From assembly GCF_000829455.1 (NCBI RefSeq), contig NZ_JXAK01000006.1:93282-157281 (forward strand): a stretch of 64,000 nt of DNA. The letters run 5' to 3'. This DNA comes from Gordoniibacillus kamchatkensis (GTDB lineage: Bacteria > Bacillota > Bacilli > Paenibacillales > NBRC-103111). The first letter of the stretch is position 1. Every line of letters begins with the position of its first letter. This document shows, in pieces, positions 1-9,854 of this stretch. A program made the translations under genes and the position numbers. The notes beneath the pieces were generated by a model that was not told where the DNA came from, did no database searches, and worked only from the letters and a program-made list of their open reading frames with translations.

Positions 1-30
1 CGCGTCGGTCAGACGATTCGTTTGGGTCAT
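1..30 (-). CDS. N-terminus of an unidentified protein, cut by the window edge
   Basis: An ATG on the minus strand at 30 is preceded by a good ribosome binding site (AAAGGAG, minus strand, around 41-47) and opens a frame reading MTQTNRLTDA up to the edge of the window. Only ten residues are visible, so no family can be assigned. In Bacillus a DksA/TraR-type zinc-finger gene lies beside lspA, but on the same strand, so that identity would be a guess. The gene is divergent from lspA. Confidence 0.45.
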   Translation of the reverse strand, partial: MTQTNRLTDA

Positions 31-136
31 CCGCGAAAAGCTCCTTTCGCAAGTCGTGCGGGTTTTACGCGCTGTGCCGTTAGTGTTGGCCAGCCGCGGC
101 CGTTTTAGTGAGGAAATTGAAGGAGGGAATTCGGAG

Positions 137-628
137 TTGAGATATTATGTGTATGCGCTTCTGATCATCGCCGTCGACCAATTGACCAAATGGATCGTCA
201 AAAGCCGGCTCACGCTCGGCGAAGCGAGATCGGTTATCGGCGATTTTTTTCTCATAACGTCGCACCGCAACAAGGGCGCCGCGTTTTCGATTTTGCAAGG
301 GCAGCGCTGGTTTTTCATCCTGATCACGCTCGTCGTCGTAGGGGGCGTCATCTGGTATTTGCAGCGCATGCGCAGCGAACGCCGCACGCTCATGTGCACC
401 GCGCTCAGCTTGCTGCTCGGCGGGGCGGTCGGCAATTTGATCGATCGCGCTTTTACGGGCGAAGTGGTCGATTTTCTGCAATTCAATTTTCATTTTTTCT
501 GGTTCGGCAAAGAAGTGTATTACACGTATCCGATTTTTAACGTGGCCGATTCGGCGATCGTCGTCGGCGTCGCTTTGATTTTCCTCGAGGCGCTTGTTCG
601 GCTGGAAAAAGGACAAACAGCGGGGTAA
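137..628 (+). CDS. lspA: Lipoprotein signal peptidase II (LspA)
   Basis: Membrane aspartyl protease that cleaves the signal peptide of prolipoproteins after diacylglyceryl transfer to the lipobox cysteine. The 163-residue product has the usual four transmembrane segments and the conserved blocks VDQLTKW near the N-terminus, GNLIDR with the first catalytic Asp, and FNVADSAI with the second. The open frame extends upstream to 56, but the TTG at 137 is chosen because AGGAGGG lies at 121-127 and the protein then begins at the first membrane helix, as in the family. It is followed after 8 bases by rluD, the same order as in Bacillus. Several lipoproteins elsewhere in this window would be its substrates. 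Confidence 0.95.
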   Translation: MRYYVYALLIIAVDQLTKWIVKSRLTLGEARSVIGDFFLITSHRNKGAAFSILQGQRWFFILITLVVVGGVIWYLQRMRSERRTLMCTALSLLLGGAVGNLIDRAFTGEVVDFLQFNFHFFWFGKEVYYTYPIFNVADSAIVVGVALIFLEALVRLEKGQTAG

Positions 629-636
629 GGCGGCCA

Positions 637-1626
637 ATGAGCTTGAACAACGGGAACAAGGCTGAGCCGAAGCGGTTTCCGGCGGCAAGCGAAGATGCGC
701 AGGAGGCCGAGCTCGAGACGCTGGAATGGATAGTTTCGGAGGCGGAGGCGGGCGAGCGTATCGACAAGTTCGTTACCGACTCGCTGCAGACGGAGACGTC
801 GCGCACGCAAGTACAGTTGTGGATCAAGGACGGCCATGTGACTGTAAACGGCGCGGCGGTGAAGCCGAATTACAAGCTGGCTGCGGGCGATGCGGTGCAC
901 GTGGCCGTTCCCGAGCCGGTGGACGCGGACGTGCGGCCGGAGCCGATCCCGCTTCATATCGTGTACGAGGATGCGGACGTTATCGTCGTGAACAAGCCTC
1001 GCGGCCTCGTCGTTCATCCGGCTCCGGGACATACGTCGGGCACGCTCGTGAATGCGCTGCTTTACCATTGCCAAGACTTGTCCGGCATTAACGGCGTGCT
1101 GCGGCCAGGCATCGTGCACCGCATCGATAAGGATACGAGCGGGCTGCTCATGGCGGCCAAAAACGATCAGGCGCACGCCGGCCTCGCCGAGCAGCTGAAG
1201 CGGCATACGGTGACGCGCAAATATATCGCGCTCGTGCACGGCAACGTCGCCCACGATCACGGCACTATCGACGCCCCGATCGGACGCGACGCGCACGACC
1301 GGAAAATGTACACGGTCACGGACAAAAACAGCAAGCCGGCGGTGACTCACTTCCTCGTCGTCGAGCGGTTCGGGGACTACACGCTCGTCGAGCTGAAGCT
1401 GGAGACCGGGCGGACGCATCAAATCCGCGTTCATATGAAATTTATCGGGCATCCGCTTGTCGGCGACCCGATGTACGGCCGGAGCAAGGGGCTGACGATG
1501 GACGGACAGGCGCTGCACGCTGCGGTGCTCGGCTTCGAGCATCCGCGGACGAAGGAGCAGCTGCTGTTCGAGGCGCCGCTGCCGGACGATATGGAGCATT
1601 TGCTGCACGTGCTGCGGACGTCGTGA
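637..1626 (+). CDS. rluD: 23S rRNA pseudouridine synthase, RluD/RluA family
   Basis: Isomerises uridines to pseudouridine in 23S rRNA; in the RluD group the targets lie in helix 69. The 329-residue protein has an N-terminal S4 RNA-binding domain (about residues 30-95, beginning GERIDKFV) and the RluA catalytic domain with HRIDKDTSGLLM, whose Asp is the nucleophile. The C-terminal GRTHQIRVHM block is also canonical. It corresponds to ylyB of Bacillus, which likewise follows lspA. The first 35 residues before the S4 domain are poorly conserved and the ribosome binding site is weak, so a start slightly downstream is possible. Exact rRNA positions modified cannot be read from the sequence. Confidence 0.92.
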   Translation: MSLNNGNKAEPKRFPAASEDAQEAELETLEWIVSEAEAGERIDKFVTDSLQTETSRTQVQLWIKDGHVTVNGAAVKPNYKLAAGDAVHVAVPEPVDADVRPEPIPLHIVYEDADVIVVNKPRGLVVHPAPGHTSGTLVNALLYHCQDLSGINGVLRPGIVHRIDKDTSGLLMAAKNDQAHAGLAEQLKRHTVTRKYIALVHGNVAHDHGTIDAPIGRDAHDRKMYTVTDKNSKPAVTHFLVVERFGDYTLVELKLETGRTHQIRVHMKFIGHPLVGDPMYGRSKGLTMDGQALHAAVLGFEHPRTKEQLLFEAPLPDDMEHLLHVLRTS

Positions 1627-1675
1627 CAGTGTGGCGCAGCGGGTAGACTGGCCGAAATGGGAGAGAGGAACGGTC

Positions 1676-2836
1676 ATGAGCATGGAGCATCTCATCAATC
1701 CGCAGGTGAAAGATATTCAAATATCGGGCATCCGCAAAATTTCGAACAAAGTAGCGGGCATGCCGGGGGCGCTGACGCTCACGATCGGGCAGCCGGATTT
1801 TCCGACGCCGGCGCATATCGTGGAAGCGGGGAAGCGGGCGCTTGACGCGCAGCGGACCGTATATACGCCCAATCCCGGCATTTTGGAGCTGCGGCAAGCC
1901 GCGGCGCAGTTCGTGCGGAGCAAGTACGGACTGGATTACCGCGGCGAGGACGAGGTTATCGTCACCGTCGGGGCAAGCGAAGCGGTCGACATCGTGCTGC
2001 GCACGATCGTGACGCCGGGCGCGGAAGTCGTGCTGCCGGCGCCGGTCTACCCCGGCTATGAGCCGCTTATCCGGCTTGCCGGAGGCGTGCCGGTCTATGT
2101 CGATACGCGCGAGAGCGGGTTCAAGCTGACTGCCGAGCTGCTGGAGCCGCATTTGACGGAGCGGACGCGCTGTGTCATCCTGTGTTACCCGTCCAATCCG
2201 ACGGGACAAACGCTGGAGGAAAATGAGCTGCGCGCTTTGGCGGAGCTGCTCGCGGATCGCGAGCTGTTCGTGCTGTCCGACGAAATTTACAGCGAGCTCG
2301 TCTACGGTGCGCCGCACCGCTCCATTGCCACGATTGGGAAAATGCGGGAGAAGACGATCGTCATTAACGGCTTGTCCAAATCGCATGCGATGACGGGGTG
2401 GCGGATCGGGTTCACGTTCGCGCCGGCCGCACTCACGCAGCACATGGTCAAGGTGCACCAGTATAACGTTACTTGCGCCAGCTCGGTCAGCCAATACGCC
2501 GCGCTCGAGGCGTTGACGAACGGCGCTGACGACGCTTTGCCGATGCGCGCCGCTTATGTGAAGCGCCGCCACTACGTGCTGGAACGGCTGCAGGCGATGG
2601 GACTCGAAGCCGAGAAGCCGTCCGGAGCGTTTTACGTGTTCCCGTCCATTGCCGGATACGGGCTGAGCTCCGAGGAATTCGCCTACCGGCTGCTCGAGGA
2701 AGAGAAAGTGGCCGTCGTGCCCGGGGATGCGTTCACGCCTTACGGCGAAGGGTATATCCGGATTTCGTACGCGTATGCCGAGAGCGTGCTGGAGCAAGCG
2801 CTGGACAGGCTGGAAAAGTTTGTGCGGAAGCTGTAA
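1676..2836 (+). CDS. patA: PLP-dependent aminotransferase, probable N-acetyl-L,L-diaminopimelate aminotransferase
   Basis: Fold-type I class I/II aminotransferase of about 386 residues. Visible landmarks are the substrate loop TIGQPDFPTP, CYPSNPTGQT, SDEIYSELVYG with the Asp that holds the PLP pyridine nitrogen, and NGLSKSHAMTGWRIG with the Schiff-base lysine. Sequence alone does not separate it from aspartate or other PatA-like transaminases, but dapL and dapH, the other two dedicated genes of the acetylated lysine/diaminopimelate branch, lie immediately downstream on the opposite strand. That makes N-acetyl-L-2-amino-6-oxopimelate to N-acetyl-L,L-diaminopimelate the likely reaction. ATG 1676 is preferred over the upstream GTG at 1631 because GAGAGG lies just before it. 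Confidence 0.85.
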   Translation: MSMEHLINPQVKDIQISGIRKISNKVAGMPGALTLTIGQPDFPTPAHIVEAGKRALDAQRTVYTPNPGILELRQAAAQFVRSKYGLDYRGEDEVIVTVGASEAVDIVLRTIVTPGAEVVLPAPVYPGYEPLIRLAGGVPVYVDTRESGFKLTAELLEPHLTERTRCVILCYPSNPTGQTLEENELRALAELLADRELFVLSDEIYSELVYGAPHRSIATIGKMREKTIVINGLSKSHAMTGWRIGFTFAPAALTQHMVKVHQYNVTCASSVSQYAALEALTNGADDALPMRAAYVKRRHYVLERLQAMGLEAEKPSGAFYVFPSIAGYGLSSEEFAYRLLEEEKVAVVPGDAFTPYGEGYIRISYAYAESVLEQALDRLEKFVRKL

Positions 2837-2883
2837 CCAGGTTTCTTTGTGAAGAGACTCTTCCGATCATAGCTTCATTCATG

Positions 2884-2926
2884 AAAAACGGCACGTCCTC
2901 CGCGGTTTGGAGGGCGTGCCGTTTTC
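2884..2926. terminator. Bidirectional intrinsic terminator between patA and dapL
   Basis: A stem with arms AACGGCACGTCCTCC and GGAGGGCGTGCCGTT is flanked by A and T runs, so it can end transcription of patA (plus) and of the convergent dapH-dapL unit (minus). From here to dapL at 3300 there is no gene; the gap holds a G8 run at 3023-3030 and the palindromic repeat at 3049-3229. Confidence 0.85.
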
Positions 2927-3048
2927 ATGGCTCTCTCGGTCAAGTTTTAGCTGTTCCCATTCGCGCTGCCGATGCCGCTGCGGGTAAGCGGATGGCTAGG
3001 CAATTGATCTTGGCAACAGGCAGGGGGGGGCTCTGTAATTAACGATGG

Positions 3049-3229
3049 GGTTCGCTAAACAGCGTCGTGCCGGGCGTATTAGGCGCCAATGTGACGGAAG
3101 GAACATACAAGACCGATTGTTCTATGAATAGCGACGAAAATTCGCATGGAGCGAACTTTGGGGCGCTAATCGGCCATTTGTTCATTTTGGCGCAAAATCA
3201 GCGTACGTAAAGACTCTGATTAGCGAACC
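3049..3229. repeat. MITE-like palindromic element, family A, copy 1 (181 bp)
   Basis: The ends are perfect inverted repeats, GGTTCGCTAA at 3049 and TTAGCGAACC ending at 3229; matching continues imperfectly to about 19 bases. A second copy of nearly the same length lies at 15188-15367 and shares internal blocks such as ATAGCGACGAA and ATTCGCATGGAGCGA. No coding capacity is evident. The size, terminal inverted repeats and multiple copies suggest a non-autonomous mobile element; no target duplication is obvious. Confidence 0.75.
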
Positions 3230-3299
3230 TGGTTTTATTTTGATTGAGATTGCATCAGTTCATTGCGATCATTTGAACACTGTCCCGTTTCGAAACCAC

Positions 3300-4433
3300 T
3301 TACTCGCCCGATTTCCAGCGCAAGTAGCGGGTGACAGTCGAAATCGCCGCCTCGATGGCGTCTTCGTTTGGCTCGATGCGGGAATGGTGCAGGCCGTACG
3401 GCGTGTCGACGCCGAACCAGAACATAAAGCCGGGAATGCGCTCGAGGAAGTAACCGAAATCTTCGCCGGTCATCGCCTCGGTGCATTCTACGAGCCTAAC
3501 GCCCGTGTACTCGTTCTCGCCGCGCAGCCAGTCCATGAATTCGCCGGTAAGCGCCGGATCGTTGTACACTTGCCGGTAGTTTGAGCCGTAGTCGATCGCC
3601 GCCTTGCATTCGAACGACTGCTCGATGCCCCGCACGATCGCTTCGATGCGGCCTTTGACAAGCTCCATCGACTGCGCCGAAAGCGTGCGGATCGTGCCTT
3701 CCAGGCGAGCAGTCTCGGCGATGATGTTTTGCTTCGTGCCGCCCTCGATTTTGCCGACGGTAATGACGGCGGAATCGAGCGGATCGACGTTGCGGGCGAC
3801 GATCGTCTGCAGCTGGCCGACAAGCTGCGCCGCGGCGACGACCATATCGTTGGCCCGATGCGGGTATGCGGCATGTCCGCCTTTGCCGGTCAAGTCGATG
3901 AACAGCTCGGACGTATTGGCGAACAAAATGCCGGGCTTCGTGGCGACCGTGCCTACGGGATACTCGGGCGCAATGTGCAGCCCGACGATCTGCTCCGGCA
4001 TCCAGTCCTGCAGTTCGTCAGCGCCAAGCATCGGCAATGCCCCGCCCGGACCTTCTTCCGCCGGCTGAAACAGCACGATGAGGTCGTCCTTCATCGGGGT
4101 CGAAGCAAATTCGGTAACGATCCCCATCGCGATCGCCATGTGCATATCGTGGCCGCATGCATGCATGTAGCCGGGATGCGTGGAAGGGAACGGCAGCGTC
4201 GTCTGTTCGGCGATTGGCAGCCCGTCCATGTCGGTGCGGTAGCCGAAGCGGCGCGACGGCTGGGTGCCGGCGATGCGGACAAGTATGCCGGTGCGCCACG
4301 TGCGGATCGCCAGCCGCTCCTGGGGCAGCTTCGCCAGCTCGTCCAAGAGCAGCCGCTGCGTTTTGAATTCCTGAAAGCCTGGCTCCGGTATTTGATGCAG
4401 CCGGCGGCGCAGCTCTACGAATGGGCTAATCAC
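3300..4433 (-). CDS. dapL: N-acetyldiaminopimelate deacetylase (M20 family)
   Basis: Zinc amidohydrolase that removes the acetyl group from N-acetyl-L,L-diaminopimelate in the acetylated route to lysine and peptidoglycan meso-DAP. The 377-residue product (family about 375) shows [19 protein letters not shown] with metal ligands, QPAEEGPGG with the catalytic Glu, and the dimerisation/lid domain [14 protein letters not shown] at 4433 is chosen over further upstream starts because AAAGGAG on the minus strand precedes it by about 11 bases and the protein then matches family length. It lies downstream of dapH on the same strand (ykuQ-ykuR order as in Bacillus), separated from it by a palindromic repeat. 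Other M20 amidohydrolase activities cannot be excluded from motifs alone, but context favours this one. Confidence 0.9.
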   Translation of the reverse strand: MISPFVELRRRLHQIPEPGFQEFKTQRLLLDELAKLPQERLAIRTWRTGILVRIAGTQPSRRFGYRTDMDGLPIAEQTTLPFPSTHPGYMHACGHDMHMAIAMGIVTEFASTPMKDDLIVLFQPAEEGPGGALPMLGADELQDWMPEQIVGLHIAPEYPVGTVATKPGILFANTSELFIDLTGKGGHAAYPHRANDMVVAAAQLVGQLQTIVARNVDPLDSAVITVGKIEGGTKQNIIAETARLEGTIRTLSAQSMELVKGRIEAIVRGIEQSFECKAAIDYGSNYRQVYNDPALTGEFMDWLRGENEYTGVRLVECTEAMTGEDFGYFLERIPGFMFWFGVDTPYGLHHSRIEPNEDAIEAAISTVTRYLRWKSGE

Positions 4434-4479
4434 GTGCGGGTCCCGCTCCTTTCCTGTTGTTGAGTTAGACGGAACAATC

Positions 4480-4670
4480 AGGCTGCCCAAAAAAGGCTGA
4501 GCGGAGGATGGGAATGCGGGTCTAGGAGCTACAAGTTTTGCGTAGCAAAACTCGCTATGCAAGCATTAGCCTTTGAACTCGTTATCTTCGAATTCATTGG
4601 AACACGAGTTGAACGAAGCCGCAAATCCACATTCCCATTCCGCAGCGCAGCCCGCTTTCCCGGGCAGCCT
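4480..4670. repeat. Long palindromic dispersed element, family B, copy 1 (191 bp)
   Basis: Bounded by AGGCTGCCC at 4480 and GGGCAGCCT ending at 4670. The arms continue as GGATGGGAATG against CATTCCCATTCCG, and a central hairpin is formed by CCTTTGAACTCG and ACGAGTTGAACG. Related copies are at 56705-56873 and, truncated, 59705-59782. It occupies the dapH-dapL spacer and would fold into a long stem in mRNA. No ORF of its own is convincing. Confidence 0.75.
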
Positions 4671-4707
4671 GAAAAGTCCCGCCAATGAGCGGCCACGGCG
4701 CTGCGTA

Positions 4708-5418
4708 CTACAGCTTGCGCAGGTCGGCCAAAATTTCCGTCTTCGATTTCGTCTTGTCGTCAACCTTTTTGATGACGCGCGCCGGAGCTCCGGCCACGAC
4801 CGTATAAGGCTCGACGTCCTGCGTTACGATTGCGCCTGCGGCGACGACGGCGCCCTGGCCGATGCGCACGCCCTCGAGAATAACGGCGTTGGCGCCGACA
4901 AGCACGTCGTCTTCAATGACGCAAGGCTGTGCGGAAGGCGGCTCGATCACGCCGGCAACGACGGCGCCGGCGCCGATGTGGCACATTTTGCCGACTTGGG
5001 CTCGTCCGCCGAGAATGGCGTTCATATCGATCATCGTGCCTTCGCCGACGGATGCGCCGATGTTGATCAGAGCGCCCATCATAATGACGGCGTTGTCGCC
5101 GATATGGACTTTATCGCGGATAATCGCGCCGGGCTCGATGCGGGCGTTGATCGGCTTCAGATCGAGCAGCGGAATGGCCGAATTGCGGCGGTCCGCTTCG
5201 ACGACGTAATCTTCGATGTTCGCTTTATGCTCGTCCAGCAGGCGCTGAATGTCCGACCATTCACCGAACAGGACGCCGCTTTTGCCGGAGACGAACGATT
5301 GGATGCTATCGCCGAAATCGATTGCCTCGAGATTGCCTTTCACATACACTTTCACTGGGGTTTTCTTCTTGCTGTCGCGAATGAACTGGATAATTTCCAT
5401 CGTATTCATTTCACTCAT
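4708..5418 (-). CDS. dapH: 2,3,4,5-tetrahydropyridine-2,6-dicarboxylate N-acetyltransferase
   Basis: Transfers acetyl from acetyl-CoA to tetrahydrodipicolinate, the entry step of the acetylated DAP/lysine branch. The product is 236 residues, the usual DapH length. The N-terminal third is the DapH-specific helical domain ([15 protein letters not shown]), followed from about residue 85 by hexapeptide repeats of a left-handed beta-helix (for example [20 protein letters not shown] and [19 protein letters not shown]), ending with the [15 protein letters not shown] tail. ATG 5418 is chosen because AAGGAGC lies upstream and residue numbering then fits the family; the open frame runs a further 13 codons upstream. 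It is the first gene of the minus-strand dapH-dapL unit and is divergent from the pyr operon. Confidence 0.95.
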   Translation of the reverse strand: MSEMNTMEIIQFIRDSKKKTPVKVYVKGNLEAIDFGDSIQSFVSGKSGVLFGEWSDIQRLLDEHKANIEDYVVEADRRNSAIPLLDLKPINARIEPGAIIRDKVHIGDNAVIMMGALINIGASVGEGTMIDMNAILGGRAQVGKMCHIGAGAVVAGVIEPPSAQPCVIEDDVLVGANAVILEGVRIGQGAVVAAGAIVTQDVEPYTVVAGAPARVIKKVDDKTKSKTEILADLRKL

Positions 5419-5514
5419 CGATCCGTTCAGCTCCTTCGGTGGTAGGTTTAACCTCATCTATATTACCAGAACATCGGCCCGGAGCCAATGCTGCCAGTCT
5501 TCGAAACGGCCCTA

Positions 5515-5543
5515 TTGACATCTTTTGTCGAAAGTGTCATAAT
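5515..5543 (+). promoter_or_regulatory. Sigma-A promoter of the pyr operon
   Basis: TTGACA at 5515-5520, a 17-base spacer, and CATAAT at 5538-5543. This is close to the sigma-A consensus, and transcription would begin about 20 bases before the PyrR binding site. Confidence 0.85.
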
Positions 5544-5563
5544 CGCTAGTAATAACAAAAGAG

Positions 5564-6342
<779 letters not shown>

Positions 6343-6343
<1 letters not shown>

Positions 6344-7248
6344 TGGGAGCTATTAGCGTGAAGTCGAAGCATTTGCTCGGGCTAAAGGGCATGGACAGGC
6401 AAGACATCGCAGACATTCTCGATCGCGCGGCCTACTGGGAGCGGCAGCCGAAAGTGTCGGACGCTTTGCGCGGCAAGTTCGTCGCCAACACGTTTTTCGA
6501 GAACAGCACCCGCACCCGCTTCTCGTTCGAAATGGCGGAAAAGCGGCTCGGCGCGGAGGTGCTGAACTTCTCGGCGGCGGAATCGAGCGTGCAGAAGGGC
6601 GAATCGATCTACGATACGATGCGCACGCTCGAATCGATCGGCATCGATGCGGCGGTCATCCGGCTGAAGCCTACCGGGGTGCTCGAAGAGCTGGCAGGCA
6701 AGCTGAACGTTGCGCTCGTCAACGCCGGCGACGGCAACAACGAGCATCCGACGCAGGCGCTGCTCGATCTGTACACGATGCGCAAACATTTCGGCGAAAT
6801 CAAGGGGCTGACCGTATCGATTATCGGCGATATTAAGCACAGCCGGGTCGCGCGCTCGAACTTGTGGGGGCTGACGGCGATGGGGGCCAACGTCGCCTTC
6901 TGCGCGCCGGATACGATGCAGGCTCCCGAGCTTGAACATTACGCTCCTTTCGTCACGATGGACGAGGCGCTGCAAGCCGACATCGTTATGATGCTGCGCG
7001 TCCAGCTGGAGCGCCACGACAAAGGGCTGATCCGCTCGGCTGAAGATTACCGCGAGCAATACGGCCTGACCGCAGAGCGCGCGGCCCGCATGAAGCCGCA
7101 TGCGATCATTATGCACCCGGCGCCGGTAAACCGCGGCGTGGAGATCGACGACGAGCTGGTGGAATGCGGCCGCAGCAAAATTTTCACGCAAATGGAGCAC
7201 GGCGTACCGATCCGGATGGCGGTCATCGAGCGCGTACTGACAAGCTAG
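6343..7248 (+). CDS. pyrB: Aspartate carbamoyltransferase catalytic subunit
   Basis: Condenses carbamoyl phosphate with aspartate to give N-carbamoyl-L-aspartate, the first committed pyrimidine step. About 301 residues. The carbamoyl-phosphate loop FENSTRTRFSFEMA, the 80s loop SSVQKGES, HPTQALLDLYT and the aspartate-binding PVNRGVEI block are all present, so it should be catalytically complete. ATG 6343 overlaps the pyrR stop (TGATG); a GTG one codon earlier (6340) is equally possible. As in Bacillus, no pyrI regulatory subunit gene is seen. Unlike Bacillus, no uracil permease gene (pyrP) separates it from pyrR, so pyrR and pyrB are translationally coupled. Confidence 0.96.
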
Positions 7249-7297
7249 GGCGCGCCGGAAACGGACGCAGCGGTGAAAATACAAATAGACGGAGGCT

Positions 7298-8581
7298 GTG
7301 CAGTGGGAACTTGGATTTGATGGACTTACGGTCGGACGCGAAGGCCATGTACATCAGCATCTTCTCATCGAGGGCGGAAAGATCGCCCGCATCGTGGACG
7401 CCGGCCAGGGGCTACCGCAGACGGCGGGGCACGAGACGATCGACGCTGGCGGCAAGCTGGTGACGGCCGGGCTGATCGACATGCACGTGCACTTGCGCGA
7501 GCCCGGCTTCGAGCATAAAGAGACAATCGCGACCGGAACGCGTTCGGCGGCGAAAGGCGGGTTCACGACGATCGCCTGCATGCCGAACACGCGCCCGGTC
7601 ATCGATACGGTCAGTACAGTAAAGTATGTGCTGGATAAAGCGGCCGGCGAAGGCGTCGTACGCGTGCTGCCTTACGGCTGCATCACGAAAAACGAGCTGG
7701 GCCGCGAGCTCACCGATTTTGCCACGCTGAAAGAAGCGGGCGCCATCGGCTTTACGGACGACGGCGTCGGCGTGCAAAGCGCGCAAATGATGAAGGACGC
7801 GATGGCACTCGCGGCGTCGCTCGGACTGCCGATCGTGGCGCACTGCGAAGACAATACGCTGGTCGAAGGCGCGCCGGTGACGGACGGGGCTTTCGCCCGA
7901 AAGCACGGGCTGAAAGGGATCCCGAACGAGTCCGAGGCGATCCACGTCGGGCGCGACATTTTGCTGGCGGAGGCGACGGGGGTTCATTACCATGTGTGCC
8001 ACGTATCGACCGAGCAGTCGGTGCGCCTCATCCGTCAGGCAAAACGGCTCGGGCTGCAGGTGACGGCGGAAGTGTGCCCGCACCATCTGATTTTATCGGA
8101 CGAAGACATTCCGGGGCTTGACGCCAACTGGAAAATGAACCCGCCGCTGCGCACCCCGCGCGACGTGCAGGCGGTCATCGAAGGGATCGAGGACGGCACG
8201 ATCGACATCGTCGTCACCGACCACGCGCCGCACGCCGCCGAGGAAAAGGCGAAAGGGATGCAGCTCGCGCCGTTCGGCATCGTCGGCTTCGAAACGGCGT
8301 TCCCGCTCCTGTACACGAAATTTGTGCGGACAGGGCGCTGGTCGCTGCGGTTTCTGATCGAGCGGATGACGGAAAAGCCGGCGGACGTGTTCGGCCTGCC
8401 GTACGGAAGGCTGGAAGAGGGCGCTGCTGCGGATATCGCGATCATCGATCTGGAGACGGAACGTGCGGTTCAGCCGGAGACGTTCTTGTCCAAGAGCAAA
8501 AATACGCCGTTCGGCGGCTGGATGCTGTACGGCTGGCCGGTGCTGACGATGTTCGGCGGCAAGGTCGTATGGGCGGAGTAA
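7298..8581 (+). CDS. pyrC: Dihydroorotase
   Basis: Zinc amidohydrolase closing carbamoyl-aspartate to dihydroorotate. About 427 residues. Metal-binding and active-site motifs are intact: [40 protein letters not shown] and VVTDHAPHA. The start is uncertain. GTG 7298 is in frame but only two bases after GGAGG (7291-7295). GTG 7303 has ideal spacing and would begin MGTWI, but that frame stops at TGA 7318 unless one T is removed from the TTT run at 7316-7318, after which it joins the main frame as MGTWIDGLTVG. The N-terminal start therefore probably contains an indel. Part of the pyr operon, 49 bases after pyrB. Confidence 0.93.
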   Translation: MQWELGFDGLTVGREGHVHQHLLIEGGKIARIVDAGQGLPQTAGHETIDAGGKLVTAGLIDMHVHLREPGFEHKETIATGTRSAAKGGFTTIACMPNTRPVIDTVSTVKYVLDKAAGEGVVRVLPYGCITKNELGRELTDFATLKEAGAIGFTDDGVGVQSAQMMKDAMALAASLGLPIVAHCEDNTLVEGAPVTDGAFARKHGLKGIPNESEAIHVGRDILLAEATGVHYHVCHVSTEQSVRLIRQAKRLGLQVTAEVCPHHLILSDEDIPGLDANWKMNPPLRTPRDVQAVIEGIEDGTIDIVVTDHAPHAAEEKAKGMQLAPFGIVGFETAFPLLYTKFVRTGRWSLRFLIERMTEKPADVFGLPYGRLEEGAAADIAIIDLETERAVQPETFLSKSKNTPFGGWMLYGWPVLTMFGGKVVWAE

Positions 8582-8672
8582 CATAGCGCGGCTTGGCGCC
8601 GGGCTCAAAAAATTTTTCACACATACAAAGCTGGCTTAAACAGACACAAGGATAGTAAAGGAGCTGAAGACG

Positions 8673-9854
8673 ATGCAGGCAAGGCTGCTGCTGGAAGACG
8701 GCACGATCTTTACGGGGAAGGCGTTCGGCGCTACGGGCGATTCCGTCGGCGAGGTTGTGTTCAATACAGGGATTACAGGCTATCAGGAGGTGCTGTCCGA
8801 CCCGTCGTACTGCGGGCAAATCGTGACGATGACGTATCCGCTCATCGGCAATTACGGCATTACGCGCGACGACTTCGAGTCGGTGCGGCCGTTCATCCAC
8901 GGCTTCGTCGTGCGGCAGCACGAGCTGGCGCCGAGCAACTGGCGCGCCGAGTTTACGCTCGACAGTCTCCTCAAGGAGTATGGCATCATCGGCATCAGCG
9001 ACATCGACACGCGCATGCTGACGCGGCGCATTCGCCATCACGGCACGATGAAAGGGCTGCTGACGACGTCCGACAAGCGCGCAGAGGAGCTGATGGAGCA
9101 GTTACAAGCGACTCCGCTCATGACCGATCAAGTGTCCCGCGTCTCGACGAAAAGCGTGTTCAGTGCGCCGGGGACGAAGGAACGCATCGTGCTCATCGAT
9201 TACGGCGCCAAGAGCGGCATTATCCGCGACTTGTCGAAGCGGGGCTGCGACGTCGTCGTCGAGCCGCAGGACGCAACGGCGGATCAAATTTTGCGCTTGT
9301 CGCCGGACGGCGTGCTGCTGTCGAACGGCCCCGGCGATCCGAAAGACGTCCCGCATGCCGTTGAGACGGTTCGCCGTCTGCTCGGCAAAGTGCCGGTCTT
9401 CGGCATTTGCCTCGGCCACCAACTGTTCGCCCTCGCGTGCGGCGCCGATACCGGCAAGCTGAAATTCGGTCACCGCGGCGGCAACCATCCGGTGAAGGAC
9501 CTGCTGTCCGGCCGCTGCTACATCACTTCGCAAAACCACGGCTACACGGTCGTCGAAGAGTCGATCGCCGGCACGGAGCTAGAAGTGACGCACATCAACA
9601 ATAACGACGGCACGATCGAAGGGCTGCGCCATAAACAGCATGCGGCTTTCTCCGTGCAGTACCATCCGGAGGCGGCTCCCGGGCCGTTCGATTCGTCCTA
9701 CCTGTTCGACGAATTCCTGGACATGATCCGCAGCCACAAGCTGGCCAACCCGCAGCTGCCGCGCCAGGCGCAAATGCAGGCGGCGTGGCGGGAAAGCGCC
9801 GGTACAGGAGCGGCAGACAATCGGAAAGGAGAGCTGCAGTATGCCCAAAAATAA
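8673..9854 (+). CDS. carA: Carbamoyl-phosphate synthase small (glutaminase) subunit
   Basis: Hydrolyses glutamine and channels ammonia to CarB for carbamoyl phosphate synthesis. The 393-residue protein has the N-terminal CPSase small-chain domain (from [19 protein letters not shown]) and a class I glutamine amidotransferase domain from about residue 170. The catalytic Cys lies in GICLGHQ, and His and Glu in QYHPEA. AAAGGAG precedes the ATG. The last 40 residues after DEFLDMI are an Ala/Gln-rich tail. The end overlaps carB by 14 bases. In Bacillus nomenclature this is pyrAA; lying inside the pyr operon marks it as the pyrimidine-specific enzyme rather than the arginine one. Confidence 0.96.
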   Translation: MQARLLLEDGTIFTGKAFGATGDSVGEVVFNTGITGYQEVLSDPSYCGQIVTMTYPLIGNYGITRDDFESVRPFIHGFVVRQHELAPSNWRAEFTLDSLLKEYGIIGISDIDTRMLTRRIRHHGTMKGLLTTSDKRAEELMEQLQATPLMTDQVSRVSTKSVFSAPGTKERIVLIDYGAKSGIIRDLSKRGCDVVVEPQDATADQILRLSPDGVLLSNGPGDPKDVPHAVETVRRLLGKVPVFGICLGHQLFALACGADTGKLKFGHRGGNHPVKDLLSGRCYITSQNHGYTVVEESIAGTELEVTHINNNDGTIEGLRHKQHAAFSVQYHPEAAPGPFDSSYLFDEFLDMIRSHKLANPQLPRQAQMQAAWRESAGTGAADNRKGELQYAQK

